DNA from: Mixta calida
GTDB taxonomy: Bacteria > Pseudomonadota > Gammaproteobacteria > Enterobacterales > Enterobacteriaceae
Length of the DNA: 64,000 bases
Assembly (NCBI RefSeq): GCF_002953215.1
Contig: NZ_CP026378.1
Coordinates: 2,834,540-2,898,539 of the forward strand
Reading direction: 5' to 3'
Shown here one piece after another: positions 50,769 to 62,261 of the stretch. The number at the start of each line of letters is the position of its first letter. The stretch's first letter is position 1. A program made the translations under genes and the position numbers. A model generated the notes under the pieces. It worked only from the letters and a program-made list of their open reading frames with translations, did no database searches and had not been told where the DNA came from.

Positions 50769-53700
50769 TGCAGGTGATGCCTCCTGTCGCCACCGGCGGC
50801 CCGTCCCGTCACTTTATTCTGCGTCCAGTGGCCACCACGCTGTTGATGGTGGCGATTCTGCTGGCCGGTATCCTCGGCTATCGCTTCCTGCCGGTCTCCG
50901 CGCTGCCGGAAGTGGACTACCCCACGATTCAGGTGGTGACGCTCTATCCCGGCGCCAGTCCCGATGTGGTGACCTCGGCGATCACCGCGCCGCTGGAGCG
51001 TCAGTTCGGTCAGATGTCCGGGCTGCAACAGATGTCGTCGCAAAGCTCCGGCGGCGCGTCGGTGGTGACGTTGCAGTTCCAGCTGACGCTGCCGCTCGAT
51101 GTGGCGGAGCAGGAAGTGCAGGCGGCGATTAACTCCGCCACCAACCTGCTGCCGAGCGATCTGCCGAACCCGCCGGTCTACAGCAAGGTAAACCCGGCCG
51201 ATCCGCCGATCATGACGCTGGCGGTGACCTCCACCAGCATGCCGATGACGCAGGTGCAGGATATGGTGGAAACCCGCATCGCGCAGAAAATTTCTCAGGT
51301 CAGCGGCGTCGGTCTGGTGACCCTCTCCGGCGGCCAGCGTCCGGCGGTGCGGGTGAAAATGAACGCGCAGGCGCTCGCCTCGCTCGGTCTCGACAGCGAA
51401 ACGGTGCGTACCGCCATCGCCAACGCCAACGTCAACTCGGCGAAAGGCAGCCTGGATGGGCCGGAGCGCGCCATTACTCTTTCGGCGAACGATCAAATGC
51501 AGTCGGCGGAAGATTATCGCCAGCTGATCGTCGCTTATCGCAATAACGCTCCGGTGCGGCTTGGCGACGTCGCCACCGTGGAACAGGGCGCGGAGAACAG
51601 CTGGCTCGGCGCCTGGGCCAACCGCCAGCAGGCGATTGTGCTCAACGTGCAGCGTCAGCCGGGCGCCAACATTATCGCCACCGCAGACAATATCCGCAGC
51701 CTGCTGCCTGAGCTGACCGCCTCACTGCCCAAATCGGTGGACGTAAAGCTGCTTTCCGACCGCACCACCAATATCCGCGCCTCGGTGCATGACGTGCAGC
51801 TGGAGCTGATACTGGCGATCGCGCTGGTGGTGATGATTATCTATCTGTTTCTGCGCAACGTGCCCGCCACCATTATTCCCGCCGTGGCGGTGCCGCTGTC
51901 GCTGATCGGCACCTTTGCGGTGCTCTATCTGCTCGGCTTTTCGATCAATAACCTGACGCTGATGGCGTTGACCATAGCCACCGGCTTCGTGGTGGATGAC
52001 GCCATCGTGGTGATCGAAAATATCTCCCGCTATATCGAACAGGGCGAAAAGCCGCTGGCGGCGACGCTGAAAGGCGCGGGCGAGATCGGCTTTACCATTA
52101 TCTCCCTCACCTTCTCGCTGATTGCGGTGCTGATCCCGCTGCTGTTTATGGGGGATATCGTTGGCCGCCTGTTCCGCGAGTTCGCCGTGACGCTTGCGGT
52201 AGCGATCCTGATCTCCGCCGTGGTCTCGCTGACGCTGACGCCGATGATGTGCGCGCGCATGCTGAGCGCGGAATCGCTGAGGAAACAGAACCGCTTCTCG
52301 CGCGCCAGCGAAGCGATGTTCGATCGCATTATCGCCCTCTATGGCCGTTTGCTGAAGCGCGTGCTGAACCATCCGTGGATAACGTTGGGCGTGGCGCTGG
52401 CGACGCTGGTGCTGACGGTGCTGCTGTGGGTATTGATCCCGAAAGGCTTCTTCCCGGTGCAGGATAACGGCATCATTCAGGGCACCCTGCAGGCGCCGCA
52501 GAGCGTCTCTTACGCCAGCATGGCGCAGCGCACGCGCGACGTCGCCTCGATTATTGAACGCGACCCGGCGGTGCAGAGCGTCACCTCGTTTGTCGGCGTC
52601 GACGGCACCAATCCGGCGCTCAACAGCGCCCGCGTGCAGATCAACCTCAAGCCGCTGGATGAGCGCGACGACCGTATCCCGGCGGTGGTGGCGCGTCTGC
52701 AAAGCGCGGTAGCGCGGCTGCCTGGCGTCACGCTCTGGCTACAGCCGGTGCAGGATCTTACTATCGACACCCAGCTGAGCCGCACGCAATATCAGTTCAC
52801 TTTGCAAACCGGCTCGCTGGATTCGCTCAGCGAGTGGGTGCCGCAGCTGCTGGCGCGTCTGCGCACGTTGCCGCAGCTGAAGGATGTCAGCAGCGACTGG
52901 CAGGACAAAGGGCTGGAGGCATACGTGAAGGTCGATCGCGACAGCGCCAGCCGCCTTGGCATCAGCATGAGCGATATCGATAACGCGCTCTATAACGCCT
53001 TCGGCCAGCGCCTGATTTCGACGATTTATACGCAGGCCAACCAGTATCGCGTGGTGCTGGAGCAGGATACCCGTCAGTCGCCGGGGCTGGCGGCGCTGAA
53101 CGATATCCGCATCGCCACCAGCGACGGCGGCGCGGTGCCGCTCAGCACCGTGGCGCAGGTGGAGCAGCGCTACGGCGCGCTGGCGGTGAATCACCTCGAT
53201 CAGTTCCCCTCCACCACCTTCTCGTTCAACCTCAACGAGGGCTACTCGCTGGGCGAAGCGGTGAAGGCGATCGGCGAAGCGGAGAAAGATCTGGCGATGC
53301 CGTCGGAGATAATGACCCGTTTCCAGGGCAGCACGCTGGCGTTTCAGGCGGCGCTGGGCAGCACGGTGTGGCTGATCGTCGCGGCGATCGTGGCGATGTA
53401 TATCGTGCTGGGCGTGCTGTATGAGAGCTTTATCCATCCCATCACCATTCTTTCGACGCTGCCGACGGCGGGCGTCGGCGCGTTGCTGGCGCTGATGCTC
53501 AGCGGACACGAACTGGATGTGATCGCCATTATCGGCATTATTCTGCTGATCGGCATCGTGAAGAAAAACGCCATTATGATGATCGACTTCGCTCTCGCCG
53601 CCGAGCGCGAACAGGGCAAATCGCCTTATGAAGCGATCTATCAGGCCTGCCTGCTGCGCTTCCGCCCGATTCTGATGACGACGCTGGCGGCGCTGCTGGG

Positions 53701-53890
53701 CGCGCTGCCGTTGATGATCAGCACCGGCGTCGGCGCGGAGCTGCGGCGTCCGCTCGGCATCGCGATGGTCGGCGGCCTGATCCTCAGTCAGGTGCTGACG
53801 CTGTTCACCACGCCGGTGATCTACCTGCTGTTCGATCGTCTTGCGCACTACGCGCGCCGTCGTCTGCAACGTGGGGAGGCGCGTTCGTGA
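50768..53890 (+). CDS. mdtB: RND efflux transporter subunit MdtB
   Basis: MdtB is one of two different RND subunits that assemble as MdtB2-MdtC trimers in the inner membrane. The 1040-residue protein has twelve helices and two large periplasmic loops. The proton-relay segment [13 protein letters not shown] and the [12 protein letters not shown] and [12 protein letters not shown] segments are conserved. I chose the ATG at 50768 (MQVMPP), which matches the E. coli start and overlaps the mdtA TGA. Its own TGA overlaps the GTG of mdtC. Confidence 0.96.
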   Translation: MQVMPPVATGGPSRHFILRPVATTLLMVAILLAGILGYRFLPVSALPEVDYPTIQVVTLYPGASPDVVTSAITAPLERQFGQMSGLQQMSSQSSGGASVVTLQFQLTLPLDVAEQEVQAAINSATNLLPSDLPNPPVYSKVNPADPPIMTLAVTSTSMPMTQVQDMVETRIAQKISQVSGVGLVTLSGGQRPAVRVKMNAQALASLGLDSETVRTAIANANVNSAKGSLDGPERAITLSANDQMQSAEDYRQLIVAYRNNAPVRLGDVATVEQGAENSWLGAWANRQQAIVLNVQRQPGANIIATADNIRSLLPELTASLPKSVDVKLLSDRTTNIRASVHDVQLELILAIALVVMIIYLFLRNVPATIIPAVAVPLSLIGTFAVLYLLGFSINNLTLMALTIATGFVVDDAIVVIENISRYIEQGEKPLAATLKGAGEIGFTIISLTFSLIAVLIPLLFMGDIVGRLFREFAVTLAVAILISAVVSLTLTPMMCARMLSAESLRKQNRFSRASEAMFDRIIALYGRLLKRVLNHPWITLGVALATLVLTVLLWVLIPKGFFPVQDNGIIQGTLQAPQSVSYASMAQRTRDVASIIERDPAVQSVTSFVGVDGTNPALNSARVQINLKPLDERDDRIPAVVARLQSAVARLPGVTLWLQPVQDLTIDTQLSRTQYQFTLQTGSLDSLSEWVPQLLARLRTLPQLKDVSSDWQDKGLEAYVKVDRDSASRLGISMSDIDNALYNAFGQRLISTIYTQANQYRVVLEQDTRQSPGLAALNDIRIATSDGGAVPLSTVAQVEQRYGALAVNHLDQFPSTTFSFNLNEGYSLGEAVKAIGEAEKDLAMPSEIMTRFQGSTLAFQAALGSTVWLIVAAIVAMYIVLGVLYESFIHPITILSTLPTAGVGALLALMLSGHELDVIAIIGIILLIGIVKKNAIMMIDFALAAEREQGKSPYEAIYQACLLRFRPILMTTLAALLGALPLMISTGVGAELRRPLGIAMVGGLILSQVLTLFTTPVIYLLFDRLAHYARRRLQRGEARS

Positions 53891-56800
53891 AGTTTTTCGC
53901 GCTGTTTATCTGGCGTCCCGTGGCCACCTGCCTGCTGACGCTGGCGATTGCGCTGGTCGGCATTCTCGGTTTTCGCCTGCTGCCGGTGGCGCCGCTGCCG
54001 CAGGTCGATTTTCCGGTAATCATGGTCAGCGCCTCGCTGCCGGGCGCCTCGCCGGAGACGATGGCGTCGTCAGTGGCGACGCCGCTGGAGCGCTCGCTGG
54101 GCCGCATCGCCGGGGTCAGCGAAATGACCTCCACCAGCTCGCTGGGCAGCACGCGCATCATTATGGTGTTTGACTACGACCGCGACATTAACGGCGCGGC
54201 GCGCGACGTGCAGGCGGCGATCAACGCGGCGCAGAGCCTGCTGCCGAGCGGAATGCCGAGCCGCCCAAGCTGGCGTAAGGCCAACCCCTCCGACGCGCCG
54301 ATCATGATTATGACGCTGACCTCGGAGGACTGGACGCCGGGCCAGCTTTACGACTACGCCTCGACGCAGCTGGCGCAGAAGCTGTCGCAGATCGAAGGCG
54401 TCGGCGACGTCACCGTCGGCGGCAGCTCGCTGCCCGCGGTGCGCGTACAGCTCAATCCGCAGGCGCTGTTTAATCAGGGCGTGTCGCTCGACGCGGTGCG
54501 CGCGGCGATCGCCGACGCCAACGTGCGTCGTCCGCAGGGCGCGGTGGAGAACGGCAACCAGCGCTGGCAGTTGAAAACCAACGACGAGCTGAAAACCGCC
54601 GCCGAGTATCAGCCGCTGGTGGTGCACTACAACAACGGCGCGGCAGTGCGGCTACAGGATGTCGCCACGGTGACCGATTCGGTGCAGGATGTGCGCAACG
54701 CCGGGATGACCAATGCCAAACCGGCGGTGCTGCTGGTAATCCGTAAAACCGCCGACGCCAACGTGATTCAGACCGTGGACCGCATCCGCGCGGAGATGCC
54801 GGAACTGCGCGAGATGATCCCCACCGCCGTCAGCCTGGCGATCGCGCAGGATCGCTCTCCGACCATCCGCGCCTCGCTGGAGGAGGTGGAGCAGTCGCTG
54901 GTGATCGCCGTCGCGCTGGTGATTCTGGTGGTGTTTCTCTTTCTGCGCTCCGGCCGCGCCACGCTGATTCCGGCGGTGGCGGTGCCGGTATCGCTGATCG
55001 GCACCTTCGCCGCCATGTATCTGTGCGGCTTTAGCCTGAATAACCTGTCGCTGATGGCGCTGACCATCGCCACCGGCTTCGTGGTGGATGACGCCATCGT
55101 GGTGCTGGAAAATATTTCCCGCCATATTGAAGCGGGAATGAAGCCGTTGCAGGCGGCGTTGCAGGGGGTACGCGAAGTCGGCTTTACCGTATTGTCGATG
55201 AGCGTCTCGCTGGTGGCGGTGTTTATTCCGCTGCTGCTGATGGGCGGCCTGGTGGGACGCCTGTTCCGCGAGTTCGCCGTCACCCTGTCGGTGGCGATTA
55301 TGATCTCGCTGGTGATCTCCCTGACGCTGACGCCGATGATGTGCGCCTGGCTGCTGAAGGAGAAGCGCGAGGAGAAGCCGAAACGTTTCAATTTCAACCG
55401 GCTGCTGCTGGGCCTGCAAAGCGGCTATGGCCGTTCGTTGCAATGGGTGCTGGCGCGGGCGCGCTGGACGCTGCTGGTGCTGCTGGCCACCATCGGCCTG
55501 ACGGTTTATCTCTACATCACCATTCCGAAAACCTTTTTCCCGGAACAGGATACCGGCCGGCTGATGGGCTTTATCTCCGCCGACCAGAGCATCTCTTTCC
55601 AGGCGATGCGCGGCAAGCTGGCGGACTTTATGAAAATCATTCGCGAAGATCCGGCGGTGGACAACGTCACCGGCTTTACCGGCGGATCGCGCACCAACAG
55701 CGGTTCGATGTTTATCTCGTTGAAGCCGCTATCCGAACGTCAGGAGAGCGCGCAGCAGATTATCGCCCGCCTGCGCGCCAAACTGGCGAAAGAGCCGGGC
55801 GCCAGCCTGTTCCTGATGGCGGTGCAGGATATTCGCGTCGGCGGACGTGAAGCCAACGCCAGCTACCAGTACACGCTGCTGTCGGACAGCCTGAGCGATC
55901 TGCGCGAATGGGAGCCGAAAATCCGTCAGGCGTTCAGCAAGCTGCCGGAGTTGACCGACGTCAGTTCCGATCAACAGGACAAAGGCGCGGAAATGGCGCT
56001 GATTTACGATCGCGAAAGCATGGCGCGGCTGGGCATTGACGTGTCGGACGCCAACGCCCTGCTGAACAACGCCTTCGGCCAGCGTCAGGTCTCCACCATC
56101 TATCAGCCGCTGAACCAGTACAAAGTGGTGATGGAGGTAGACCCGCGTTACACCCAGGATATCGGCGCTCTCGACCAGATGTTTGTCGTCAACGACGACG
56201 GCAAGGCGATCCCGCTCTCCTGGTTCGCCCGCTGGCAGCCCGCAAACGCGCCGCTGTCGGTGAACCATCAGGGGCTGTCCGCCGCCTCGACCATCGCCTT
56301 CAACCTGCCGGAAGGGGTGTCGCTGTCGCAGGCGTCGGAGACCATCGAGCGCACCATGACACAGCTCGGCGTGCCCGCCAGCGTGCGCGGCAGTTTCGCG
56401 GGCACCGCGCAGGTGTTCAAGGAGACGCAAAACAGCCAGCTCTGGCTGATAATCGCAGCCATCGCCACGGTCTATATTGTGTTGGGGATATTATATGAAA
56501 GCTATGTGCATCCGCTGACCATTCTGTCAACCCTGCCTTCGGCGGGCGTCGGGGCGCTGCTGGCGCTGGAGGGGTTTGGCGCGCCGTTCAGCCTGATCGC
56601 GCTGATCGGCATCATGTTGCTGATCGGCATCGTGAAGAAAAACGCCATTATGATGGTGGATTTCGCGCTTGAGGCGCAACGCAACGGCGGCCTGAGCGCG
56701 CGGGACGCGATATTTCAGGCGTCGCTGCTGCGCTTCCGCCCGATCCTGATGACCACGCTGGCCGCGCTGCTGGGGGCGCTGCCGCTGGTGTTAACCAGCG

Positions 56801-56952
56801 GCGACGGCGCGGAGCTCAGGCAACCGCTGGGGATCACCATTGTCGGCGGTCTGGTGATGAGCCAGCTGTTAACGCTCTACACCACGCCGGTGGTCTATCT
56901 CTATATGGATAAGCTGCGTCGACGCAAACAGCCGCTGACGGTCACCGGCTAA
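53887..56952 (+). CDS. mdtC: RND efflux transporter subunit MdtC
   Basis: MdtC is the second RND subunit of the MdtABC pump. The 1021-residue protein begins [19 protein letters not shown] from a GTG at 53887 overlapping the mdtB stop, and has the same repeated domain plan with the [13 protein letters not shown] proton-relay motif. Periplasmic pore domains and the C-terminal [12 protein letters not shown] helix are intact. A strong palindrome without a T-run lies after its stop, before mdtD. Confidence 0.96.
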   Translation: MKFFALFIWRPVATCLLTLAIALVGILGFRLLPVAPLPQVDFPVIMVSASLPGASPETMASSVATPLERSLGRIAGVSEMTSTSSLGSTRIIMVFDYDRDINGAARDVQAAINAAQSLLPSGMPSRPSWRKANPSDAPIMIMTLTSEDWTPGQLYDYASTQLAQKLSQIEGVGDVTVGGSSLPAVRVQLNPQALFNQGVSLDAVRAAIADANVRRPQGAVENGNQRWQLKTNDELKTAAEYQPLVVHYNNGAAVRLQDVATVTDSVQDVRNAGMTNAKPAVLLVIRKTADANVIQTVDRIRAEMPELREMIPTAVSLAIAQDRSPTIRASLEEVEQSLVIAVALVILVVFLFLRSGRATLIPAVAVPVSLIGTFAAMYLCGFSLNNLSLMALTIATGFVVDDAIVVLENISRHIEAGMKPLQAALQGVREVGFTVLSMSVSLVAVFIPLLLMGGLVGRLFREFAVTLSVAIMISLVISLTLTPMMCAWLLKEKREEKPKRFNFNRLLLGLQSGYGRSLQWVLARARWTLLVLLATIGLTVYLYITIPKTFFPEQDTGRLMGFISADQSISFQAMRGKLADFMKIIREDPAVDNVTGFTGGSRTNSGSMFISLKPLSERQESAQQIIARLRAKLAKEPGASLFLMAVQDIRVGGREANASYQYTLLSDSLSDLREWEPKIRQAFSKLPELTDVSSDQQDKGAEMALIYDRESMARLGIDVSDANALLNNAFGQRQVSTIYQPLNQYKVVMEVDPRYTQDIGALDQMFVVNDDGKAIPLSWFARWQPANAPLSVNHQGLSAASTIAFNLPEGVSLSQASETIERTMTQLGVPASVRGSFAGTAQVFKETQNSQLWLIIAAIATVYIVLGILYESYVHPLTILSTLPSAGVGALLALEGFGAPFSLIALIGIMLLIGIVKKNAIMMVDFALEAQRNGGLSARDAIFQASLLRFRPILMTTLAALLGALPLVLTSGDGAELRQPLGITIVGGLVMSQLLTLYTTPVVYLYMDKLRRRKQPLTVTG

Positions 56953-56958
56953 CCGCCG

Positions 56959-56976
56959 CCGGGCCGAACGGCCCGG
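56959..56976. other. GC hairpin in the mdtC-mdtD gap
   Basis: CCGGGCC and GGCCCGG form a 7-bp perfect stem with a GAAC loop. No T-run follows, so it is not a normal terminator; it could affect mRNA processing or mdtD translation. Confidence 0.5.
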
Positions 56977-57003
56977 TCGTTCGACGCGCAACAGAGGCGA
57001 ATT

Positions 57004-58416
57004 ATGAAGCAAGCACAATCCGCATCGGTACGCTGGCAGTTATGGATCGTCGCCGTCGGCTTTTTTATGCAGACGCTGGACACCACCATCGTTAATACCG
57101 CCCTGCCCTCGATGGCGCGCGATTTAGGCGTCGACCCGCTGCAAATGCATTCGGTGGTCGTCTCCTACGTGCTCACCGTCGCCGTCACGCTGCCGCTCAG
57201 CGGCTGGCTGGCGGACCGCTTCGGCGTGCGCAACATCTTCTTTACCGCCATCGTGCTGTTCAGCCTCGGCTCGCTGTTCTGCGCGCTGGCCGGATCGCTG
57301 GATCAGCTGGTGCTGGCGCGCGTGCTACAGGGGTTCGGCGGCGCGATGCTGGTACCGGTGGGCCGCCTGACGGTAATGAAGATTGTGCCGCGCGAGCAGT
57401 ATATGGCGGCGATGACGTTCGTCACGCTGCCGGGCCAGATCGGTCCGCTGGTCGGCCCGGCGCTGGGCGGGGTGCTGGTGGAATACGCCAGCTGGCACTG
57501 GATCTTCCTCATCAACCTGCCGGTCGGCGTTCTCGGCGCGATAGCCACGATGACGCTGATGCCGAACTATTCATTACAGACGCGCCGCTTCGACTTTTCC
57601 GGCTTTCTGCTACTGGCGGCGGGCATGGCGACGCTGACGCTGGCGCTTGACGGCCAGCACGGCTCCGGCAGCTCGCCGCTGGCGCTGGGGCTGCTGATCC
57701 TCGCCGGGGTTTTTTCACTGCTGTTCTACCTGATGCACGCGCGCAACAACGATAACGCGCTGTTCAGCCTGAATCTGTTCGACAACCGCACCTATTCCAT
57801 CGGCCTGCTGGGCAGCCTGACCGGCCGCATCGGCAGCGGCATGCTGCCCTTTATGACGCCGCTGTTTTTACAGCTTGGGCTGGGCTACAGTCCGTTTCAT
57901 GCCGGGCTGATGATGATCCCGATGGTGCTGGGCAATATGGGCATGAAGCGGATTGTGGTGCAGATCGTCAACCGCTTCGGCTATCGCAACGTGCTGGTCG
58001 GTTCGACGCTGGCGCTGGCGGTCGTGGTGCTGCTGTTTCCGCTGGTGGCGCTGATGGGCTGGGTCTGGGCGCTGCCGGTGGTGCTGTTTTTACAAGGTAT
58101 GGTCAACGCCATCCGCTTCTCGTCGATGAATACCCTGACGCTGAAGGAGCTGCCGGATAACCTCGCCTCCAGCGGCAACAGCCTGCTGTCGATGATTATG
58201 CAGCTGGCGATGAGTATCGGCGTCACGCTCGCCGGTTTGCTGTTGGGCGCCTTCGGCCATCATGCCGCAGCCGACAGCGAGATGGCGCATGAAACCTTTA
58301 TCTATACCTGGCTTTGCGTGGCGCTGGTAATCGCGCTGCCCGCGCTGGTGTTCTGGCGCGTGCCGAAACAGTTCAGTAAAAATGCGGCGCTGGGCCGTGG
58401 GAGATCGTCACGTTAA
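57004..58416 (+). CDS. mdtD: Major facilitator transporter MdtD
   Basis: MdtD is a 14-helix drug:proton antiporter-type MFS protein encoded inside the mdt-bae operon; it is not part of the MdtABC pump. The 470-residue protein shows [21 protein letters not shown] (motif D1 region), [12 protein letters not shown] (motif A) and GPALGGVL (motif C). In E. coli it is also described as related to iron citrate export. An AGAGGCG ribosome site precedes the ATG. Its TAA overlaps the baeS ATG by one base. Confidence 0.94.
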   Translation: MKQAQSASVRWQLWIVAVGFFMQTLDTTIVNTALPSMARDLGVDPLQMHSVVVSYVLTVAVTLPLSGWLADRFGVRNIFFTAIVLFSLGSLFCALAGSLDQLVLARVLQGFGGAMLVPVGRLTVMKIVPREQYMAAMTFVTLPGQIGPLVGPALGGVLVEYASWHWIFLINLPVGVLGAIATMTLMPNYSLQTRRFDFSGFLLLAAGMATLTLALDGQHGSGSSPLALGLLILAGVFSLLFYLMHARNNDNALFSLNLFDNRTYSIGLLGSLTGRIGSGMLPFMTPLFLQLGLGYSPFHAGLMMIPMVLGNMGMKRIVVQIVNRFGYRNVLVGSTLALAVVVLLFPLVALMGWVWALPVVLFLQGMVNAIRFSSMNTLTLKELPDNLASSGNSLLSMIMQLAMSIGVTLAGLLLGAFGHHAAADSEMAHETFIYTWLCVALVIALPALVFWRVPKQFSKNAALGRGRSSR

Positions 58417-59798
58417 TGGAGAGACTGCGTTTTGGCATCAGCGCGAAACTGTTTTGCGCCATTTTTTCTACCTGCATGCTGGTGCTGATCACTATGCACT
58501 GGGGCGTGCGCCTCAGCTTCGAGCATGGTTTTATCGACTACATCAAACGCGGCAACGAGCAGCGGCTGACGCTGCTGAGCGAGGCGCTGGCGGATCAGTA
58601 TCAGCAGCACGGCAGCTGGGCGTTTTTACGCAACAACAACCGGCTGATGTTTTCGATCCTGCGTTCGCTTGAGCAGAACCCCGATGCCAATACGCATCTG
58701 CCGCCGCACGGCTGGCGCACCCAGTTCTGGATTATCGATCAGCGCTATCGCGTGCTGGTCGGCCCGCATTCGCCGGTGCCGCCGGAGGGCATTCGCCATA
58801 CCATCACCACCGACAGCGGCCATGTGGTTGGCTGGGTCATCGGCTCGCCGCCGGAGCGTCTGACGCGCAGCGCCGACATTAATTTCGATCGGCAACAGCG
58901 GCGCACCAGCTGGCTGATCGTCGGGCTGTCGACGCTGCTGGCGGCGGCGGTCACCTGGCTGATGTCGCGCGGCCTGCTGGCGCCGGTGAAGCGGCTGGTG
59001 GCGGGCACGCACCAGCTCGCCGCCGGGCACTTCACCAGCCGGGTGGCGGTCAGCAGCAACGATGAGCTGGGACGGCTGGCGCAGGACTTTAACCGTCTCG
59101 CCAGCTCGCTGGAAAAGAATGAGAGCATGCGCCGCGCCTTTATGGCGGATATCTCCCATGAGCTGCGCACGCCGCTGGCGATCCTGCGCGGCGAACTGGA
59201 GGCGATGCAGGACGGCGTACGCAAGCTGACGCCGGAGGCGGTCAGCTCGCTGCTGATGGAGGTCGCCACCCTTACCAAGCTGGTGGACGACCTGCACCAG
59301 CTGTCGCTGTCGGACGAAGGCGCGCTCGCCTACCGTAAAAGCCCAACCGACCTGGCGGCGCTGCTGGAGTTGGTCGCCGGCAACTTCCGCGCGCGCTACG
59401 CCAGTCATGGGCTGACGCTGCGGCTGGCGCTGCCGGAGCAGGCGCCCTTTTTCGGCGACCCTGACCGGCTGATTCAGCTGTTCACCAACCTGCTGGAGAA
59501 CAGCCTGCGCTATACCGATCGCGACGGCACGGTGAGCCTGGCGCTGCACGCCACCGCCTCAGGCTGGCGCCTGCTGATTGACGATTCCGCGCCGGGCGTG
59601 GCGGACGCGCAGCGCGAAAAGATTTTCGAACGCTTCTGGCGCTCCGAAGGCTCGCGCAATCGCGCCAGCGGCGGCTCCGGGCTGGGTCTGGCGATCTGCC
59701 GTAATATTGTCGAAGCGCATGGCGGCGCGATGTCTGCGGATCACTCTGATTTAGGTGGACTGCAAATCAGGGTAGAATTGCCGCACGATAAACTGTGA
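58416..59798 (+). CDS. baeS: Envelope-stress sensor histidine kinase BaeS
   Basis: BaeS senses envelope damage and toxic compounds and phosphorylates BaeR. The 460-residue protein has a first helix near residues 7-30, a periplasmic sensor domain, a second helix at about 165-185, a HAMP linker (RLVAGTHQLAAGHF), the dimerisation/H-box with His248 in DISHELRTPL, and ATPase boxes NLLENSLRYT, DSAPGV and GSGLGLAICRNIVEAHGG. The start overlaps the mdtD stop, coupling sensor and efflux genes. Confidence 0.95.
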   Translation: MERLRFGISAKLFCAIFSTCMLVLITMHWGVRLSFEHGFIDYIKRGNEQRLTLLSEALADQYQQHGSWAFLRNNNRLMFSILRSLEQNPDANTHLPPHGWRTQFWIIDQRYRVLVGPHSPVPPEGIRHTITTDSGHVVGWVIGSPPERLTRSADINFDRQQRRTSWLIVGLSTLLAAAVTWLMSRGLLAPVKRLVAGTHQLAAGHFTSRVAVSSNDELGRLAQDFNRLASSLEKNESMRRAFMADISHELRTPLAILRGELEAMQDGVRKLTPEAVSSLLMEVATLTKLVDDLHQLSLSDEGALAYRKSPTDLAALLELVAGNFRARYASHGLTLRLALPEQAPFFGDPDRLIQLFTNLLENSLRYTDRDGTVSLALHATASGWRLLIDDSAPGVADAQREKIFERFWRSEGSRNRASGGSGLGLAICRNIVEAHGGAMSADHSDLGGLQIRVELPHDKL

Positions 59799-59808
59799 AT
59801 AGCCAGCG

Positions 59809-60513
59809 ATGAATGAATTTACCCATCCGTTGATTCTGATAGTGGAAGATGAGCCGAAGATCGCTCAACTGATGATTGATTATCTGCAGGCGGCCAACTA
59901 CCGTACACACCATCTGGCGCGCGGCGATGAGGCGATCGCCTTTATTCAGCAGACGCCGCCCGATTTGATGCTGCTGGATCTGATGCTGCCCGGACTGGAC
60001 GGCCTCTCCGTCTGCCGCGAGCTGCGACGCTTTTCCGATCTGCCGGTGATTATGGTGACCGCCAAAATCGAGGAGATCGATCGTCTGCTGGGGCTGGAGA
60101 TCGGCGCGGACGACTATATCTGCAAACCGTTCAGCCCACGCGAGGTGGTGGCGCGGGTGAAAACCATCCTGCGCCGCTGCCGCCGCACGCCGGAGGAGAA
60201 CGCTGCGCCGTCGCCGCTGGTGATCGACGAAGCGCGCTTTCAGGCGAGCTGGGACGGCAAAACGCTCGATCTTACGCCCGCGGAGTTTCGCCTGCTGAAA
60301 ACCCTGGCGCAGGAGCCGGGCAAAGTCTTTTCACGCGAGCAGCTGCTCAACCATCTCTATGACGATTACCGCGTGGTAACCGACCGCACCATCGACAGCC
60401 ATATTAAAAACCTGCGGCGCAAGCTGGAGGCGCTGGATGCCGATCAACCCTTTATCCGCGCGGTCTACGGGATGGGCTACCGCTGGGAAGCGGATCTGTG
60501 TCGTTTGATCTAG
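59809..60513 (+). CDS. baeR: Envelope-stress response regulator BaeR
   Basis: BaeR is an OmpR/PhoB-type regulator that activates the mdtABCD-baeSR operon and spy in E. coli. The 234-residue protein has a receiver domain with acidic pocket VEDEP, phospho-acceptor Asp57 in LLDLMLPG and Lys in CKPFSPREV, then a winged-helix DNA-binding domain ([20 protein letters not shown] to GMGYRW). It lies ten bases after baeS in the same operon. Confidence 0.95.
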   Translation: MNEFTHPLILIVEDEPKIAQLMIDYLQAANYRTHHLARGDEAIAFIQQTPPDLMLLDLMLPGLDGLSVCRELRRFSDLPVIMVTAKIEEIDRLLGLEIGADDYICKPFSPREVVARVKTILRRCRRTPEENAAPSPLVIDEARFQASWDGKTLDLTPAEFRLLKTLAQEPGKVFSREQLLNHLYDDYRVVTDRTIDSHIKNLRRKLEALDADQPFIRAVYGMGYRWEADLCRLI

Positions 60514-60559
60514 CGCAATTTACATCATGGGTTCAGCGGCTTAGAATTCTTCACCTTTA

Positions 60560-60590
60560 ACGGGCCGTCAATTTTTCTGACGTCGCCCGT
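60560..60590 (+). other. Imperfect hairpin upstream of yegQ
   Basis: ACGGGC and CGTCA pair with TGACG and GCCCGT around a T-rich loop, with a TC bulge. There is no terminal T-run. It could be a weak baeR terminator or leader structure of yegQ. Confidence 0.4.
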
Positions 60591-60626
60591 CCGCAATATC
60601 TGACCTGACATCAGACTGAGAACGCT

Positions 60627-62009
60627 ATGTTTAAACCGGAACTCCTTTCCCCGGCCGGCACGCTGAAGAATATGCGTTACGCCTTCGCCTACGGCGCAGA
60701 CGCTGTATACGCCGGTCAGCCACGCTACAGCCTGCGCGTGCGCAACAATGAATTCAACCATCAGAACCTGGCGCTGGGCATCCAGGAAGCGCATGCGCTG
60801 GGCAAAAAGTTTTATGTGGTGGTGAATATCGCGCCGCATAACGCCAAGCTGAAAACCTTTATCCGCGATTTGCAGCCGGTGATCGATATGCAGCCGGACG
60901 CGCTGATTATGTCCGATCCCGGCCTGATTATGATGGTGCGCGAGGCGTTCCCGCAGATGCCGATTCACCTGTCGGTGCAGGCCAACGCGGTCAACTGGGC
61001 GACGGTGAAGTTCTGGCAGCAGATGGGGCTGACGCGCGTGATCCTGTCGCGCGAGCTGTCGCTGGAGGAGATTGAAGAAATTCGTCAGCAGGTGCCGGAG
61101 ATGGAGCTGGAGGTTTTCGTCCACGGCGCGCTCTGCATGGCCTATTCCGGTCGCTGCCTGCTTTCCGGCTACATTAACAAGCGCGACCCCAATCAGGGCA
61201 CCTGCACCAATGCCTGCCGCTGGGAGTATAAGGTGCAGGAAGGCAAAGAGGATGAGATCGGCAATATCGTTCATCAGCATGAACCGATTCCGGTACAGGA
61301 CGTGACGCCGACGCTCGGCGCCGGTCAGCCGACCGACAAGGTGTTTATGATCGAAGAGGCGATGCGTCCCGGCGAATATATGACCGCCTTCGAGGATGAA
61401 CACGGCACCTACATCATGAACTCCAAAGATCTGCGCGCCGTGGCGCACGTTGAGCGTCTGACGCGCATGGGCGTGCATTCGCTGAAGATCGAAGGCCGCA
61501 CCAAATCCTTCTATTACTGCGCGCGCACCGCGCAGGTCTACCGCCGCGCGATTGACGACGCCGCTGCCGGGAAACCGTTCGACCCGACGCTGCTGGAGAC
61601 GCTGGAAGGGCTGGCGCACCGCGGCTATACCGAAGGCTTCCTGCGCCGCCATACTCACGACAGCTATCAGAACTACGACTACGGCTATTCCGTGTCCGAT
61701 CGCCAGCAGTTTGTCGGCGAGTTTACCGGCGAACGACGCGGCGAGCTGGCGCAGGTGGAAGTGAAAAACAAATTCGCCCTAGACGACAGCCTTGAGCTGA
61801 TGACCCCGGCGGGGAATCTGCATTTCACCCTGACGGCGCTGGAGAATAACAAAGGCCAGCCGGTCGAGGTGGCGCCGGGCAATGGACATATCGTCTGGCT
61901 GCCCGTGCCGGCGGATCTTGATATTCAATTCGCTCTGCTGATGCGCAACCTGAACGGCACCACCACGCGCAATCCGCACGGCGAGGCGAAAAGCATCGCA
62001 GCGAATTAA
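60627..62009 (+). CDS. trhP: tRNA hydroxylation protein TrhP (YegQ), U32 family
   Basis: TrhP/YegQ is a U32-peptidase-like iron-sulfur protein that, with prephenate, hydroxylates uridine-34 of certain tRNAs (ho5U, precursor of cmo5U). The 460-residue protein starts MFKPELLSPAGTLKNMRYA and has the family's VFVHGALCMAYSGRC and CTNACRW segments, whose cysteines bind the cluster, and the KIEGRTKS motif. It follows baeR after about 113 bases. Position and sequence match E. coli YegQ. Confidence 0.94.
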   Translation: MFKPELLSPAGTLKNMRYAFAYGADAVYAGQPRYSLRVRNNEFNHQNLALGIQEAHALGKKFYVVVNIAPHNAKLKTFIRDLQPVIDMQPDALIMSDPGLIMMVREAFPQMPIHLSVQANAVNWATVKFWQQMGLTRVILSRELSLEEIEEIRQQVPEMELEVFVHGALCMAYSGRCLLSGYINKRDPNQGTCTNACRWEYKVQEGKEDEIGNIVHQHEPIPVQDVTPTLGAGQPTDKVFMIEEAMRPGEYMTAFEDEHGTYIMNSKDLRAVAHVERLTRMGVHSLKIEGRTKSFYYCARTAQVYRRAIDDAAAGKPFDPTLLETLEGLAHRGYTEGFLRRHTHDSYQNYDYGYSVSDRQQFVGEFTGERRGELAQVEVKNKFALDDSLELMTPAGNLHFTLTALENNKGQPVEVAPGNGHIVWLPVPADLDIQFALLMRNLNGTTTRNPHGEAKSIAAN

Positions 62010-62028
62010 TTTCCCGCCGTTACGGATC

Positions 62029-62044
62029 TTAGAATCCGATCACA
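62029..62044 (+). promoter_or_regulatory. CRP-like site and promoter of cyaR
   Basis: TTAGA-N6-TCACA (62029-62044) keeps one consensus half and 3 of 5 bases of the other half of a CRP site. It is centred about 42 bases before the inferred cyaR start at 62079. A TAACAT -10 candidate lies at 62066-62071. E. coli cyaR is CRP-dependent. Confidence 0.55.
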
Positions 62045-62078
62045 TTAGCCGGCGCGGTTTGCAGTTAACATCGCGCTT

Positions 62079-62158
62079 GCTAAAACGAGCAAAAATAAAC
62101 AGCAGTCTGTACCAGGAACCACCTCCTTCGCCCGCCCGGCTCCCCCGTGCGGGTTTTT
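62079..62158 (+). ncRNA. cyaR: Hfq-dependent small RNA CyaR
   Basis: The segment TGTACCAGGAACCACCTCCT (62108-62127) is the conserved core of CyaR, whose C-rich loop pairs with ribosome sites of mRNAs such as ompX, luxS and nadE in E. coli. The 5' part GCTAAAACGAGC resembles the CyaR start, and the 3' end is a GC hairpin (62131-62153) followed by TTTTT. The location right after yegQ is the same as in E. coli. The outer stem differs in sequence but keeps pairing. Exact ends are inferred. Confidence 0.88.
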
Positions 62159-62261
62159 CTTTGCGTACTGCTCTTAAAGCGTCCCCCGCCCGCACCGCTT
62201 TTTTCCGCTTCTGTGCTATAAACTCAGGGATACTGCGTAATTTGCTGCCAAGGGAAATAGC

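Noticed and set aside
56959-56976. Rho-independent terminator after mdtC
   Set aside because: The stem is strong but lacks a T-run, and mdtD-baeSR follow in the same direction in a conserved operon, so I listed it only as a hairpin.
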